Below, in pieces: positions 37,401 to 46,645 of a stretch of 64,000 bases of DNA. Positions within the stretch are counted from its first letter, which is position 1. The number at the start of each line of letters is the position of its first letter. Source of the stretch: Chloroflexota bacterium (GTDB taxonomy: Bacteria > Chloroflexota > Anaerolineae > B4-G1); assembly GCA_024232355.1 (NCBI GenBank), contig JAAEPW010000579.1, positions 1-64,000 on the forward strand. Direction: 5' to 3'. Position numbers and translations under genes: made by a program. The notes beneath the pieces were generated by a model that worked only from the letters and a program-made list of their open reading frames with translations, was not told the origin of the DNA and searched no databases.

Positions 37401-37459
37401 CGGTTACCTAACGGTAACTTGGCAGTGAACTTGGAGTAACTTGGGCATGGTACCATAAA
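37401..37459 (+). promoter_or_regulatory. Four tandem 11-bp repeats and -10 box before the LVIVD lipoprotein
   Basis: Units start at 37401, 37412, 37423 and 37434 and match those at 33989 unit by unit (the first is identical, CGGTTACCTAA). The -10-like CATAAA (37454-37459) sits at the same distance as in the subtilase promoter, inside a shared GGTAnnATAA context. An extra half unit (CGGTAACCTAA, 37384-37394) lies upstream. Confidence 0.85.
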
Positions 37460-37488
37460 GCTGAAAATAAACTGTAAAGGAGAAAACC

Positions 37489-39150
37489 ATGGTACGAAAA
37501 ATCACTTTAGGATTACTCTTGTGTTCATTGTTGGCGGCGTGCGCGACGAACGTCGTCCCTGTAGAGACGCACACACTGACTGCGCCCGTTACGCCAACCG
37601 CGACGACATCGCCGGTGACCATATCCCCGTGGCCTGCGACTCTGACCCCGACGCCCCCACCGACCGATACCCCGCAGCCGACGTTGCCATCTATCCCCTT
37701 GTCCGTTGCCGACGCCCAGGGCGCTCAAGTCGAGGTGGTGGGCTATATCGAGAGGCGCGCTCAATCCGTCTTTGTACGAGGAGACCATGCCTACGTTGGC
37801 TTTGGCCCGGAACTCGCCGTCTTGGACGTCTCGGACCCAACCCGTCCGGAGCAGACCAGCACGGTGACACTGCCGACGGATGGGGATGTGGTGGACGTCT
37901 ATGCTGCCAGCAACGGCTATGCCTACGCAACTGCTGCCGAGATTGGCCTGCGGGCTGTGGACATCTCGTCTTTTACCGCCCCGGTCGAGATCGGCTTTTT
38001 CAGCACGCCCGAGACAAGCGCTCATGTGGTCGTGGCAGGCCGCTACGCCTACGTCGCCGCCGGGGACAGCGGCCTGTGGGCAATCGACGTCTCCAATCCC
38101 GCTATCCCCTTTGAGGCCGGTTCCTACGACACGCCCGGATACGCGTGGGATGTGGCTGTCGCGGGCGACTATGCCTACGTCGCTGACAGAGATAGTGGCT
38201 TGCGGGTGGTCAACGTCTCAGACCCGGCAGACCCGATCGAGGTGGGTGTCTACGACGCGCCGGGAGCCGTCAACAGTGTGGTGGTGGCCGACGGTTATGT
38301 CTACGTCGCCGATTGGGTTGGCGGTCTGCGGGTCTTGGATATCTCGGACCCCACCGACCCGGTCGAGGTCGGTTCCTACCACACGCAGCACGCCTGGAGT
38401 GTGGCCGTGCAAGGTCGCTATGCCTACGTCGCTGACACCTACGATGGCCTGCGAGTGATGGACGTCTCGGACCCGTCATATCCGATCGAGGTTGGATTTT
38501 ACGAAACGGCGGGGGCCGCCAACGACGTGGCAGTGGCAGACGAATACGTCTACGTCGCTGGCGAAGGAGGATTGTTCATCCTGCGTTTTGCGCCGCCCGC
38601 CGACGTAGCGCGGCCAGCCCCCACGCCTACCGCTCCCGTGGTCAATACATCCATCCTGGCCCCGGCTCCAACACCCACACCGATGCCCTGTCCTGTGGTT
38701 ATTGCGTCCAGTTTTTATTATCGTCTCAAAATGTACCCGGATGTCCGAGCGGCCCTGGGTTGCCCCATCGACTGGCAGCAGCAGACGTGGGTCGCCGAGG
38801 AGCGTTTCCAATATGGGCGCATGTTTTGGCAAAAGGATACGGACATGATCCACGTACTCTATCGTAGCAGCAGCACCTTTCAATTGACGCCCAACATGTA
38901 CTTTGAGGGCGACCCGGAAGATGCGTGCCCCACCGCCGGAAACGCTCCAGCAGGGCTGTTCAAGCCGGGACGGGGCTTTAACCGGCAGTGGTGCAATATC
39001 GCCATCGCCAAGTCTCTGTTGGGCTGGGCGACGGAGGAAGAGGTAGGCTATAATACAGTGTGGCAAAAGTTCGAACACGGTCACATGCTCTTGAACCGCT
39101 GGAATCAATTATTTGTGTTCCATGATGACGGAACGTGGAACCGGTATTAG
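37489..39150 (+). CDS. LVIVD-repeat lipoprotein
   Basis: 553 residues. The lipobox LLAAC puts the lipidated Cys at position 18; a Thr/Pro-rich linker (25-65) follows. About seven LVIVD-type propeller repeats (YAYVADRDSGLRVVNVSDPADP and alike) fill residues 75-365. A second Pro/Thr linker leads to a C-terminal domain (about 400-553) with conserved Cys and Trp (LGCPIDW, FQYGRMFWQKD) seen in other Chloroflexota lipoproteins. A cell-surface binding protein of unknown ligand. It lacks the YLP tail. Its promoter shares the 11-bp repeat array with the upstream subtilase. Confidence 0.88.
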   Translation: MVRKITLGLLLCSLLAACATNVVPVETHTLTAPVTPTATTSPVTISPWPATLTPTPPPTDTPQPTLPSIPLSVADAQGAQVEVVGYIERRAQSVFVRGDHAYVGFGPELAVLDVSDPTRPEQTSTVTLPTDGDVVDVYAASNGYAYATAAEIGLRAVDISSFTAPVEIGFFSTPETSAHVVVAGRYAYVAAGDSGLWAIDVSNPAIPFEAGSYDTPGYAWDVAVAGDYAYVADRDSGLRVVNVSDPADPIEVGVYDAPGAVNSVVVADGYVYVADWVGGLRVLDISDPTDPVEVGSYHTQHAWSVAVQGRYAYVADTYDGLRVMDVSDPSYPIEVGFYETAGAANDVAVADEYVYVAGEGGLFILRFAPPADVARPAPTPTAPVVNTSILAPAPTPTPMPCPVVIASSFYYRLKMYPDVRAALGCPIDWQQQTWVAEERFQYGRMFWQKDTDMIHVLYRSSSTFQLTPNMYFEGDPEDACPTAGNAPAGLFKPGRGFNRQWCNIAIAKSLLGWATEEEVGYNTVWQKFEHGHMLLNRWNQLFVFHDDGTWNRY

Positions 39151-39324
39151 ATGATGGGCTTGAACCAAATGAAGAAAAACCGATGCGCCGAACCATGTTC
39201 TTTAGATGATTTGTCCGTCATCGACAGTGTACACGGGCGGATAGATCACGTTGAAGAGGTGGTGGCAAAGCACAGAGCAGGCGTAAATTTTCCGTTGGGC
39301 AGTATAGAAAAAACCGAACTGTAA
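39151..39324 (+). CDS. Possible small protein following the lipoprotein
   Basis: A 57-codon frame starts with ATG ATG immediately after the lipoprotein TAG and in the same register. It encodes a polar peptide with two Cys (KNRCAEPCSLDDL) and an acidic helix (DHVEEVVAKHRAG). Only a weak GGAA lies upstream, so translation depends on reinitiation. No family recognised; it may be the remnant of a longer reading frame. Confidence 0.3.
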   Translation: MMGLNQMKKNRCAEPCSLDDLSVIDSVHGRIDHVEEVVAKHRAGVNFPLGSIEKTEL

Positions 39325-39371
39325 TCTTGTCAGTATCGTTAATCTTTACAACATACAAGGAGATTATCATC

Positions 39372-39521
39372 ATGAACCAAAATCGCTTGGGTGTGTTTCA
39401 TCTCAATGAAGAGCAGACTTTAAAAGTCTTGGTTTACTCATTTGAAACACCCCCAAGTGATTTGCACAGAAAAATAGTTCAGAGTAAAATTAACAAAATG
39501 CAGGGAGGAGGGAACAAATGA
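39372..39521 (+). CDS. Small ORF coupled to the molybdenum hydroxylase genes
   Basis: 49 residues from the ATG at 39372, with AAGGAG 9 bp upstream. Its stop overlaps the start of the [2Fe-2S] subunit gene (ATGA), which suggests translational coupling. The sequence (FHLNEEQTLKVLVYSFETPP) is amphipathic with no Cys. No family recognised. It might be a leader peptide or a small accessory subunit. Confidence 0.5.
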   Translation: MNQNRLGVFHLNEEQTLKVLVYSFETPPSDLHRKIVQSKINKMQGGGNK

Positions 39522-40024
39522 CAGTGCATACGATCACAGTTTCGGTAAACGGGGGCAAAGAGTATCTGGATGTCCCTTCGAACATGACGCTGCTCCAGAT
39601 GCTGCGCGAAAAGTTGGCGCTCACGGGCACAAAGAACGGCTGCACCGCCGGGGAATGCGGCGCTTGCACCATCCTGGTCGACGGGGAGCCGGTGAACTCG
39701 TGCATGATGCTGGCCGTCGAGGCGGATGGTTGTGAGGTAACCACGGTAGAGGGATTGGCGCGCGATGAGCAGTTGAGCCTGTTGCAAGAGGCGTTCGTAG
39801 CACACAACGCCGTTCAATGCGGGTTCTGCACGCCGGGTGTGTTGATTTCGGCCCACGCGCTGCTAGAGCGCAATCCCCATCCCACGGACCAAGAGGTACG
39901 TGAGGCTCTGGTCGGCAATCTGTGTCGCTGTACGGGCTATTTACGAATTGTCCAAGCTGTTCTGACAGTCGCTGCTCAGACAACGGCTGCCCAAACTGTA
40001 GCTGAGACAGGAGGTGCACAATGA
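39518..40024 (+). CDS. [2Fe-2S] subunit of a xanthine dehydrogenase-family hydroxylase
   Basis: 168 residues. The N-terminal plant-type cluster motif is CTAGECGACTILVDG with a fourth Cys in VNSC, and the C-terminal helical cluster motif is QCGFCTPG...LCRCTGY. It passes electrons from the molybdenum subunit to an acceptor. The stop overlaps the next start (ATGA). The third, FAD-binding, subunit usual in this family is not encoded next to it. Confidence 0.95.
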   Translation: MTVHTITVSVNGGKEYLDVPSNMTLLQMLREKLALTGTKNGCTAGECGACTILVDGEPVNSCMMLAVEADGCEVTTVEGLARDEQLSLLQEAFVAHNAVQCGFCTPGVLISAHALLERNPHPTDQEVREALVGNLCRCTGYLRIVQAVLTVAAQTTAAQTVAETGGAQ

Positions 40025-42381
40025 CGCCCATCGGAATAGATACGTCCATCGAAGCGGATAACACTACTGACCCCGTCGGCAAAAGTGTTCCCCGCATAGA
40101 CATTTACGAAAAGGTAACCGGAGCCGCCACCTTTGCCGACGATATGCAGTTCGGTCCTGGCCTATACTATGGCCGGTTGGTCCGCAGCCCCCACGCCCAC
40201 GCCCTGATCAAGCGCATAGACGCCAGCAAGGCACTGGAACTGCCGGGCGTAAAGGCGGTGGTCACCGGGGAGGACGTTAATACGCGCATTGGACTCTATC
40301 TCATCGACCGTCCCATTTTCCCGGTGGAGCGCGTGCGAGTCGTTGGCGAGCCCGTAGCCGGAGTCGTGGCGACCAGCGAAGAGGTCGCTGAAAAGGCCGC
40401 ACAGTTGGTCGAGGTCGAGTACGAGGAACTGCCGGCGGTATTCGACCCGGTAGAGGCCGCCCAGCCTGATGCGCCTCTGCTCCACCCCGATATGGAAGAA
40501 TACGAGGTAGCAAACTTTATCTTTCCCAAACCGGGGACCAATATCTCGGAGCATTTTAAATTGCGCAAGGGTGACACCGAGTCCGCATGGTCCCAGTGCG
40601 CCGTCATCGTGGACGGGACATTCCGCGTGCCCCAGATCCAGCACGTACCACTCGAGCCTCACGTGGCAGTATCCCTGTGGGAACCCTCCGGGCAAGTGAC
40701 GTTGTGGACTTGCTCCCAATCGCCCTTTGCCCAGCGCGATTTGATTTCCCAGAGCTTGGACATCCCGCACGGCAATCTGCGCGTGGTCTCCCCGTACGTC
40801 GGCGGCGGATTTGGCGGCAAGGCGGGCGTCTCGATGGAAGTGTACGCGGTCGTGCTGGCACGAGCGGTCAAAGGCCGCCCGGTCAAGCTGCGCATGACGC
40901 GCGAGGAAGAATTCATCTGTACGACGGTGCGCCAGACCCTGGTGGCCAACACGAAAATCGGCTGTGACGCCGAGGGCAACCTGCTGGCGATGGAAACCGA
41001 GTATTATTTTGGCGGCGGCGCGTATAACGATTATGGCGTCAATATTGCCCGCGCGGCCGGTTATTCTTGCACCGGCCCGTACGACGTCCCCAACGTCAAG
41101 GGCGATTCCTACTGCGTCTACACCAACCGCCCCATCGGCAGCGCGATGCGCGGTTTTGGCATGCCAGAGATTCACTGGGGCATCGAGCAAATTATGGACC
41201 AGCTCGCCGCCAAGATCGGGGTGGACCCGGCCGAGTTTCGGCGTCGCAACTGTGTGAGGACGGGAGACACCATCCTGACCGGGATGGAGATGCCGGGCAT
41301 CGATCTGACAACCTGCATCGACAAGGTCACCGAGGCGATTGGCTGGGACACGAAAAAACCACCCTCGGCCCCGCACAAAAAACGCGGTCAGGGTGTGGCC
41401 ATCATGTGGAAGGCCCCCGCGATGCCGCCCAACCCCGGCAGCTCGGCTATCGTGCGCTTTAACGAGGATGCCACGGTCAACGTCGAGATCGGCGCGCAAG
41501 ACCTGGGGCAGGGGGCGTTCACGGTCGCGGCACAGATGGCGGCCCAAGTATTGGGCGTACCCTACGAGTGGGTGCGCATCTCGGTCCCGGTGGACACAAA
41601 GTACAGCCCCTACGAGTGGCAGACCGTCGCCAGCCGCATCACTTGGTCCACGGGCAACGCGGTCAAGGCCGCCGCCGAGGATGCTCGGCGGCAGATTCTG
41701 GACATCGTAGCCGAGCATTGGAATGAAACCCCCGACAACCTGGACATTAAGGACGGCAAGGTGATCTCGTACAAGTCGGAGCGGGAACAGACGCTCAAGA
41801 ATATGGTCATCTATGGCTTGCCCAACGAGAACTTTGAGGGCTGGAAGGGTGGTCCAATTGTGGGGCAAGGCCACTTTATGCCGACCTATGTGACCAACCT
41901 GGATTTTGAGACCGGCCAGGGCACCCGGGCCGTGGTGCACTATACCGTCGGCGCGCAGGCCATAGACCTGGAGATCGATACCGAGACCGGGCAGATCGAC
42001 GTCCTCAAGATCGCCAGCGCCTACGACGTGGGCAAGGCGATCAACCCCGACCTGGTGATGACGCAGATCGAGGGGGGCGCGGTCCACGGGATGAGTTCGG
42101 CCTTTGAGGCGCTCAAATTCGACGAGCACGGCCGCCCCCTCAACCAGAGCTTTGTGGACTATCGCATCGCGACCAGTGTGGACGTGCCGCAAGAGATCCA
42201 CGGTGACTTTGTCGAGACGCCGTTGGAGGATGGCCCGTGGGGCGCGCGCGGCGTGGGCGAGCACGTGATGGTCCAGACCGCACCCGCCATCGCCAACGCC
42301 ATCCACGACGCGATCGGTATTCGATTCAACGAGTTGCCGCTCTCGGCGGAAAAGGTCTTTCTGGCGTTGGAGAGGCAGTAG
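40021..42381 (+). CDS. Molybdopterin-binding catalytic subunit, xanthine dehydrogenase family
   Basis: 786 residues. KVTGAATFADDM opens the family; GGGFGGKAG binds the molybdopterin cofactor, AMRGFGMPE follows, and the active-site Glu is in GARGVGEH near residue 745. It has no AYRCSFR loop, so it is not a form I CO dehydrogenase. Substrate could be a purine, aldehyde or N-heterocycle. Without an adjacent FAD subunit it resembles two-subunit enzymes that use another electron acceptor. An adenosine deaminase and an AllH-like gene 10-15 kb away make purine catabolism an idea only. Confidence 0.95.
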   Translation: MTPIGIDTSIEADNTTDPVGKSVPRIDIYEKVTGAATFADDMQFGPGLYYGRLVRSPHAHALIKRIDASKALELPGVKAVVTGEDVNTRIGLYLIDRPIFPVERVRVVGEPVAGVVATSEEVAEKAAQLVEVEYEELPAVFDPVEAAQPDAPLLHPDMEEYEVANFIFPKPGTNISEHFKLRKGDTESAWSQCAVIVDGTFRVPQIQHVPLEPHVAVSLWEPSGQVTLWTCSQSPFAQRDLISQSLDIPHGNLRVVSPYVGGGFGGKAGVSMEVYAVVLARAVKGRPVKLRMTREEEFICTTVRQTLVANTKIGCDAEGNLLAMETEYYFGGGAYNDYGVNIARAAGYSCTGPYDVPNVKGDSYCVYTNRPIGSAMRGFGMPEIHWGIEQIMDQLAAKIGVDPAEFRRRNCVRTGDTILTGMEMPGIDLTTCIDKVTEAIGWDTKKPPSAPHKKRGQGVAIMWKAPAMPPNPGSSAIVRFNEDATVNVEIGAQDLGQGAFTVAAQMAAQVLGVPYEWVRISVPVDTKYSPYEWQTVASRITWSTGNAVKAAAEDARRQILDIVAEHWNETPDNLDIKDGKVISYKSEREQTLKNMVIYGLPNENFEGWKGGPIVGQGHFMPTYVTNLDFETGQGTRAVVHYTVGAQAIDLEIDTETGQIDVLKIASAYDVGKAINPDLVMTQIEGGAVHGMSSAFEALKFDEHGRPLNQSFVDYRIATSVDVPQEIHGDFVETPLEDGPWGARGVGEHVMVQTAPAIANAIHDAIGIRFNELPLSAEKVFLALERQ

Positions 42382-42427
42382 GATGGTTATGCCATCCGCC
42401 GCCGTGGTCGGATAGCAGGTCCAGGCC

Positions 42428-42457
42428 ACCCTATCTGATCAGCAGATCAGATAGGGT
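42428..42457 (+). terminator. Perfect 13-bp stem hairpin after the hydroxylase
   Basis: ACCCTATCTGATC (42428-42440) and its exact complement (42445-42457) enclose a 4-base loop, 47 bp after the stop codon. Only a short TTT follows, so termination may be factor-assisted. Confidence 0.65.
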
Positions 42458-42500
42458 AAACTTTGCTCTGCCTTCAAAAGCCATTGGGATCAAATAGCCT

Positions 42501-42529
42501 TTGACACCAATGGATGAGACAGGTATAAT
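42501..42529 (+). promoter_or_regulatory. Exact consensus sigma-70 promoter of the giant repeat protein
   Basis: TTGACA (42501-42506), 17 bp, TATAAT (42524-42529). The start codon lies 54 bp further on with a good ribosome site. A perfect promoter suggests high constitutive expression unless repressed. Confidence 0.87.
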
Positions 42530-42583
42530 ACCAGACAATGATCACTATATTTACTCTTGCTCAATCTTTCTTGGAGGTTCTCC

Positions 42584-45500
42584 ATGTCAAATAATCGCCT
42601 TGTGGTTCAAAATCCCGTTCAAAGCATTCTCAAGCAATTGTTGCTGGCAAGCCTAGCAGCGTTATTGTTATTCTCAGTTTTGCGAATTCCAGTGCATGGG
42701 CAACCCTCACCACCAACGCTACTCTCACCGGACAACGGCATCACCACCGATGGCAGCATCTATCCGCCGGTGGGGCTGCCCATATTTGAGTGGACTGCGG
42801 TGACGGGCGCTACCAATTACGAGTTCCAGATTTCCAACAACATCAACTTTGCTGGCAGCCCTTTTTCTGCTCAAACGCCCCTGACCTTTTATTCAATCAC
42901 TACAGTCAATAACTACTCGGATGATACTACTTACTATTGGCGCGTGCGTGCATACGCGAATGGGCAGTGGGGAGATTGGAGCGAGTTCCCTAGCCATAGA
43001 TCCTTCACCAAACAGTGGTCCGCAGGGTCTGCACCCACGCTGCTGACCCCTGCCGACTCGGCAACCGTCGAGTTCTTTGAGGCCCCCATTTTTAGCTGGG
43101 AGCCCGTTCTTGGAGCGGCGCGGTATTATCTTGAGGTGGACGATGATCCCAACTTTGGCTCTAGGTGGTTGAACCAGTACATGATTTTTCCGTACTTTAC
43201 GCCTATCTCCCGTCCATCCAACGGCGAATATTACTGGCGGGTCACTCCCTACGATGCAGGCAACCAACCAGGGGCGACCAGTGAAGTGCGCTCGATGACC
43301 GTGGGCTATCAGCAAATACCCACGTTGCTCGAACCAGTCGACGATGCAGAGCCCGAGTTCACTCCTACTTTTCGCTGGACCGCAGTCAAAGGGGCTTGGA
43401 ATTACAAGCTCCAGTACGGCACTACCAGCAATTTTCAAACGAATACTTATACCGAAAAGACAATCGCCAACACCACTTATACGCCGGATAATTCGCTTCC
43501 CAATGACGTGAACTATTTTTGGCGCGTGTGCGCTCGGTACGGGAGCGGGGTGGACGGTCCTTGGAGCGAGGTGCGCTCTTTTCTAAAGCAGTGGCACACC
43601 GGCCCGCACCGGACACAACTGCTAACACCTCGCATTAATAACACTGTCAATTATCCTTTCATGTTTTCTTGGACACCGGTGCGTGAAGCAGCTTATTATG
43701 AAATAGAATTATGTGAGGACACGGGATGTGTCGACAGTTTCGGCATCAAGAAAGTGTACGGCACCACTGCAATTGACACCAAGTGGGATATGCCGACAAC
43801 AATATGGGAGGACAGCTTGTACTGGCAGATAACGCCGCACGACAATAACAACAATCCCGGTGCGCTCTCTGAATTCTTCAGCTATCGTCCTAGATTGTTC
43901 CCGCAGCCCGAGTTGGTATGGCCGCGTTACTACTATAATCCACCCAGCGCATATGAGGTGGGCGACACGCGCCATATCACCGTTCACCACGTCCTAACCA
44001 GCCCGATCCCCACGTTCGCATGGACACGGACGTTTACTGAAACCCATTTTGAGGTGGATCACTTTGAGCTCCAAGTGAGCACATCGAGCAGTGACTGGAC
44101 CCCACCGTACTTGCAGTGGGACTATGAGACCAAAAACCCGAGCGCCACACCAACCGACGCCGATCCATTCACCCCCACGGCAGGCGTGAACTATTACTGG
44201 CAGGTCACTGCCTACGACGAGTCTGATGTAGAGATCAGCCTTCCCAGTGATGTTTGGAAGACGCGCATAGACACCTCGCTCCAGGTGGCACCGACGACAG
44301 TCTTTTCACTTTCTTATCCATTGCACGGCCAAGAGATCATCGAGGTTACGCCCGCGATGCGCTGGCGGCCTGTGACAGGGGCTGCCGGCTACCTGGTAGA
44401 AATTCACCGCGAGCCGGATTGCAGCGATAGCGCTGTCCATGATGCAACCACACGCTACGTGGAACACTCGCCGCCGGTGCGCCTGCCGCCAGACACCTAT
44501 TTTTGGCGCGTCCACGCACTGGATGCAGGTGGCGCGCTCACCGGTTCATGGTCACCCATACGCCGCTTTGTGATCGAACACCAAAGCCGCTGGAAGCAGT
44601 ATCGCTGGTTCGACGAATCGATGCCAAATCCTGCCAGTGAGATCATGCTGACGATTAGCAATACCCTGATCGCCACCGACACAGTGGAGGTCAGCAACTC
44701 TTACTATGATATCAACGATCTGTACGCAAGCCGTGACGAGGACAACTGGTACATTGGTTTCCACATTGACGAATCTTCTTCCGGCAATGATGTCTGGTTC
44801 GGAATGTACATAGATACGAACCAGGACGACAATCAGGGCGCCGATGTCCCCCCACCCGATAGCCCAGCCGTCACCGCGCCCTTGTACCACCGCCCCGAAT
44901 ATGCCCTGTACGTGACGCGGGACGCCGGTGGCACTGTGAATACTAGTCACGTCGCCCTGCACGATTGGGAGCAGGATTCGGAAACATGGGACCCGCTCAG
45001 CGCGCAGAATCTAGTAGATCCAAACAGCATCGGTGGTGCCATATACTATAGCAGCACCACCCACTATGTGGAATTGCGCATCCCCAAGACAGTGCTGGGT
45101 AATCCAGGCAGTCTATCTATCGCGCTCTTTACGGCACAGGGCAGCGATGCACTCAACGTGCGCGATACCGTGCCCGACAGCGGAGAGGACGTGGGGGTGG
45201 TTGAACGATTCGCTTCAGTGGCAGACCGAGCCACATTGTTCTATCCAAACCAGCTGCCCTTGAACAACGATATGGGTTTTAGCGATAACCCGTTTATGGT
45301 CTGGCAGACGCCCGATATGGACTATTTCCGTGGTTACCGAGTAGAATTGGCGTTGGAAGAGGACTTTTCACCCATCTATAGCCACTATGAAGAAATATGG
45401 ACAGGTGCCGAGTGGATAGTGGATATTGGCAGTACAGGCTATGCCCCCCTGACGCTGCTTCCAAACAACACCTACTATTGGCGCATCAAGATAATGCATA

Positions 45501-46465
45501 GAGATATTGACAAGAACGGCACTACGAGCGATTACTATGGAGAGCCTACTGAACCGATGTCTTTTGTCAAGATCGGGCTGGTGCCGAGCAATCCACAGAT
45601 CTCGGCAGACTATACTGTACCCACGTTTAGTTGGGACCCAGTCGAAGGAGCCGGGTCGTACAGGCTAGAGATTGCTAACAACCCCGAGTTCAGCAGTCTG
45701 AAAGTGAACAAGTCCGTCAATCACAACCAGTATACGCCGAATATAGACCTAGATCTAGGAACCTGGTACTGGCGTGTACGAACAAAGAACAATGCCTATG
45801 AAGGAGAGCCGACGGAGGTGCTGAGTTTCACCCTCACACTGCCTGCCCCAATGCTTGCCGGTCCAGACGAAGGAGCGGTGATCGAGTATGGCCCGACCTT
45901 CCAATGGCAGACGGTGCTTACGCCCACTGCGCAACCCATATTACATCCAAGACAATATCATCTCCAGATATGTTACAACGAGACTTGTACCGACAAGGTC
46001 TTTGAAACAGACACCCAGACGACTTCTTACACGCGAGACCGTGGCCTCGCGGATCGGGACAACTACTATTGGCGTGTGGCAATCAGAGATGCCTGGAACA
46101 ACATCGGGCCCTACTCCCCAGTACGTTCGTTCACCAAACAAGGCGCTTCTGTTACGTTGACCTCGCCGAGCCCTGGGGCCGAAATCACGACAACGCCCAT
46201 TTTCCACTGGGAACCTGTGACAGGAACAAAAAACTATGAAATTCAAGTGGCACAGAACGAACAATTCAATCCCAACTATGACACCGGCAATGTTCACAAT
46301 ACATTTTTCACTCCCAGAAAAGAGTACGACACGCTTGAACAGTATTGGTGGCGCGTGCGGGCTTGTGATAACGACAACAATTGTGGGCCGTGGGCAGAAG
46401 GTCTGCTCGTTCCAACAGAATTAGAATATATCTACCTCCCGGTTGTCCTGCGCAATAGCAATTGA
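42584..46465 (+). CDS. Giant secreted protein of fibronectin-like repeats with YLP tail
   Basis: 1293 residues from the ATG at 42584 (GGAGG 6 bp upstream). A Sec signal peptide covers residues 1-43. Around ten beta-sandwich repeats of about 90 residues follow, each with the pattern 'PtLl.P.d.a...ptFsW.pv.gA..Y.lqi..d..F....YtP......YYWRVrA.D..g..gpwS..rsF'. One different module at about 690-850 (DINDLYASRDEDNWYIGFHID...PKTVLGNPGSLSIALFTAQG) looks like a glucodextranase C- or CBM9-like sugar-binding domain. The C-terminus is YIYLPVVLRNSN. Probably a surface adhesin or carbohydrate-binding scaffold. Alone under its own strong promoter. Confidence 0.9.
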   Translation: MSNNRLVVQNPVQSILKQLLLASLAALLLFSVLRIPVHGQPSPPTLLSPDNGITTDGSIYPPVGLPIFEWTAVTGATNYEFQISNNINFAGSPFSAQTPLTFYSITTVNNYSDDTTYYWRVRAYANGQWGDWSEFPSHRSFTKQWSAGSAPTLLTPADSATVEFFEAPIFSWEPVLGAARYYLEVDDDPNFGSRWLNQYMIFPYFTPISRPSNGEYYWRVTPYDAGNQPGATSEVRSMTVGYQQIPTLLEPVDDAEPEFTPTFRWTAVKGAWNYKLQYGTTSNFQTNTYTEKTIANTTYTPDNSLPNDVNYFWRVCARYGSGVDGPWSEVRSFLKQWHTGPHRTQLLTPRINNTVNYPFMFSWTPVREAAYYEIELCEDTGCVDSFGIKKVYGTTAIDTKWDMPTTIWEDSLYWQITPHDNNNNPGALSEFFSYRPRLFPQPELVWPRYYYNPPSAYEVGDTRHITVHHVLTSPIPTFAWTRTFTETHFEVDHFELQVSTSSSDWTPPYLQWDYETKNPSATPTDADPFTPTAGVNYYWQVTAYDESDVEISLPSDVWKTRIDTSLQVAPTTVFSLSYPLHGQEIIEVTPAMRWRPVTGAAGYLVEIHREPDCSDSAVHDATTRYVEHSPPVRLPPDTYFWRVHALDAGGALTGSWSPIRRFVIEHQSRWKQYRWFDESMPNPASEIMLTISNTLIATDTVEVSNSYYDINDLYASRDEDNWYIGFHIDESSSGNDVWFGMYIDTNQDDNQGADVPPPDSPAVTAPLYHRPEYALYVTRDAGGTVNTSHVALHDWEQDSETWDPLSAQNLVDPNSIGGAIYYSSTTHYVELRIPKTVLGNPGSLSIALFTAQGSDALNVRDTVPDSGEDVGVVERFASVADRATLFYPNQLPLNNDMGFSDNPFMVWQTPDMDYFRGYRVELALEEDFSPIYSHYEEIWTGAEWIVDIGSTGYAPLTLLPNNTYYWRIKIMHRDIDKNGTTSDYYGEPTEPMSFVKIGLVPSNPQISADYTVPTFSWDPVEGAGSYRLEIANNPEFSSLKVNKSVNHNQYTPNIDLDLGTWYWRVRTKNNAYEGEPTEVLSFTLTLPAPMLAGPDEGAVIEYGPTFQWQTVLTPTAQPILHPRQYHLQICYNETCTDKVFETDTQTTSYTRDRGLADRDNYYWRVAIRDAWNNIGPYSPVRSFTKQGASVTLTSPSPGAEITTTPIFHWEPVTGTKNYEIQVAQNEQFNPNYDTGNVHNTFFTPRKEYDTLEQYWWRVRACDNDNNCGPWAEGLLVPTELEYIYLPVVLRNSN

Positions 46466-46544
46466 GCCGGGCTGTTCAGCTCACGGTCAGCAAAGTTGGG
46501 TGAGGCAAACCCCACTGCAAAGCAGAGTAAGAATATCAAAAAAT

Positions 46545-46582
46545 AATCCCGCACCGACCCCAAAAAGGGCCGGTGCGGGATT
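46545..46582 (-). terminator. Rho-independent terminator of the minus-strand lipoprotein gene
   Basis: Stem AATCCCGCACCG (46545-46556) with its exact complement 46571-46582, further closed by a CCC/GGG inner stem. On the reverse strand it is followed by ATTTTTTGATATTC-like T-rich sequence. It lies about 64 bp after the lipoprotein stop. Confidence 0.8.
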
Positions 46583-46645
46583 GTGGTAAGAGTTGAACGA
46601 TCTGGTTTCCTTGCAACCGAAAAAATGACCAAAAGCGACTAGAAA

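Noticed and set aside
38000..38570. Repetitive DNA in the lipoprotein gene
   Set aside because: The periodicity corresponds to LVIVD protein repeats in one continuous reading frame, not a DNA-level repeat array.
40021..42381. Aerobic CO dehydrogenase large subunit
   Set aside because: The AYRCSFR active-site loop is missing; the corresponding region reads AMRGFGMP.
40162..42429. 755-codon open frame on the minus strand opposite the molybdenum hydroxylase
   Set aside because: It lies exactly antisense to a well-recognised gene and has the His/Arg/Gly-rich composition expected of a reverse-frame shadow in GC-rich DNA; no ribosome site or family match.
46469..46479. GGGCTGTTCAG as a third copy of the 145-bp element
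   Set aside because: Only 11 bases of the outer end match and the rest does not align; could be chance.
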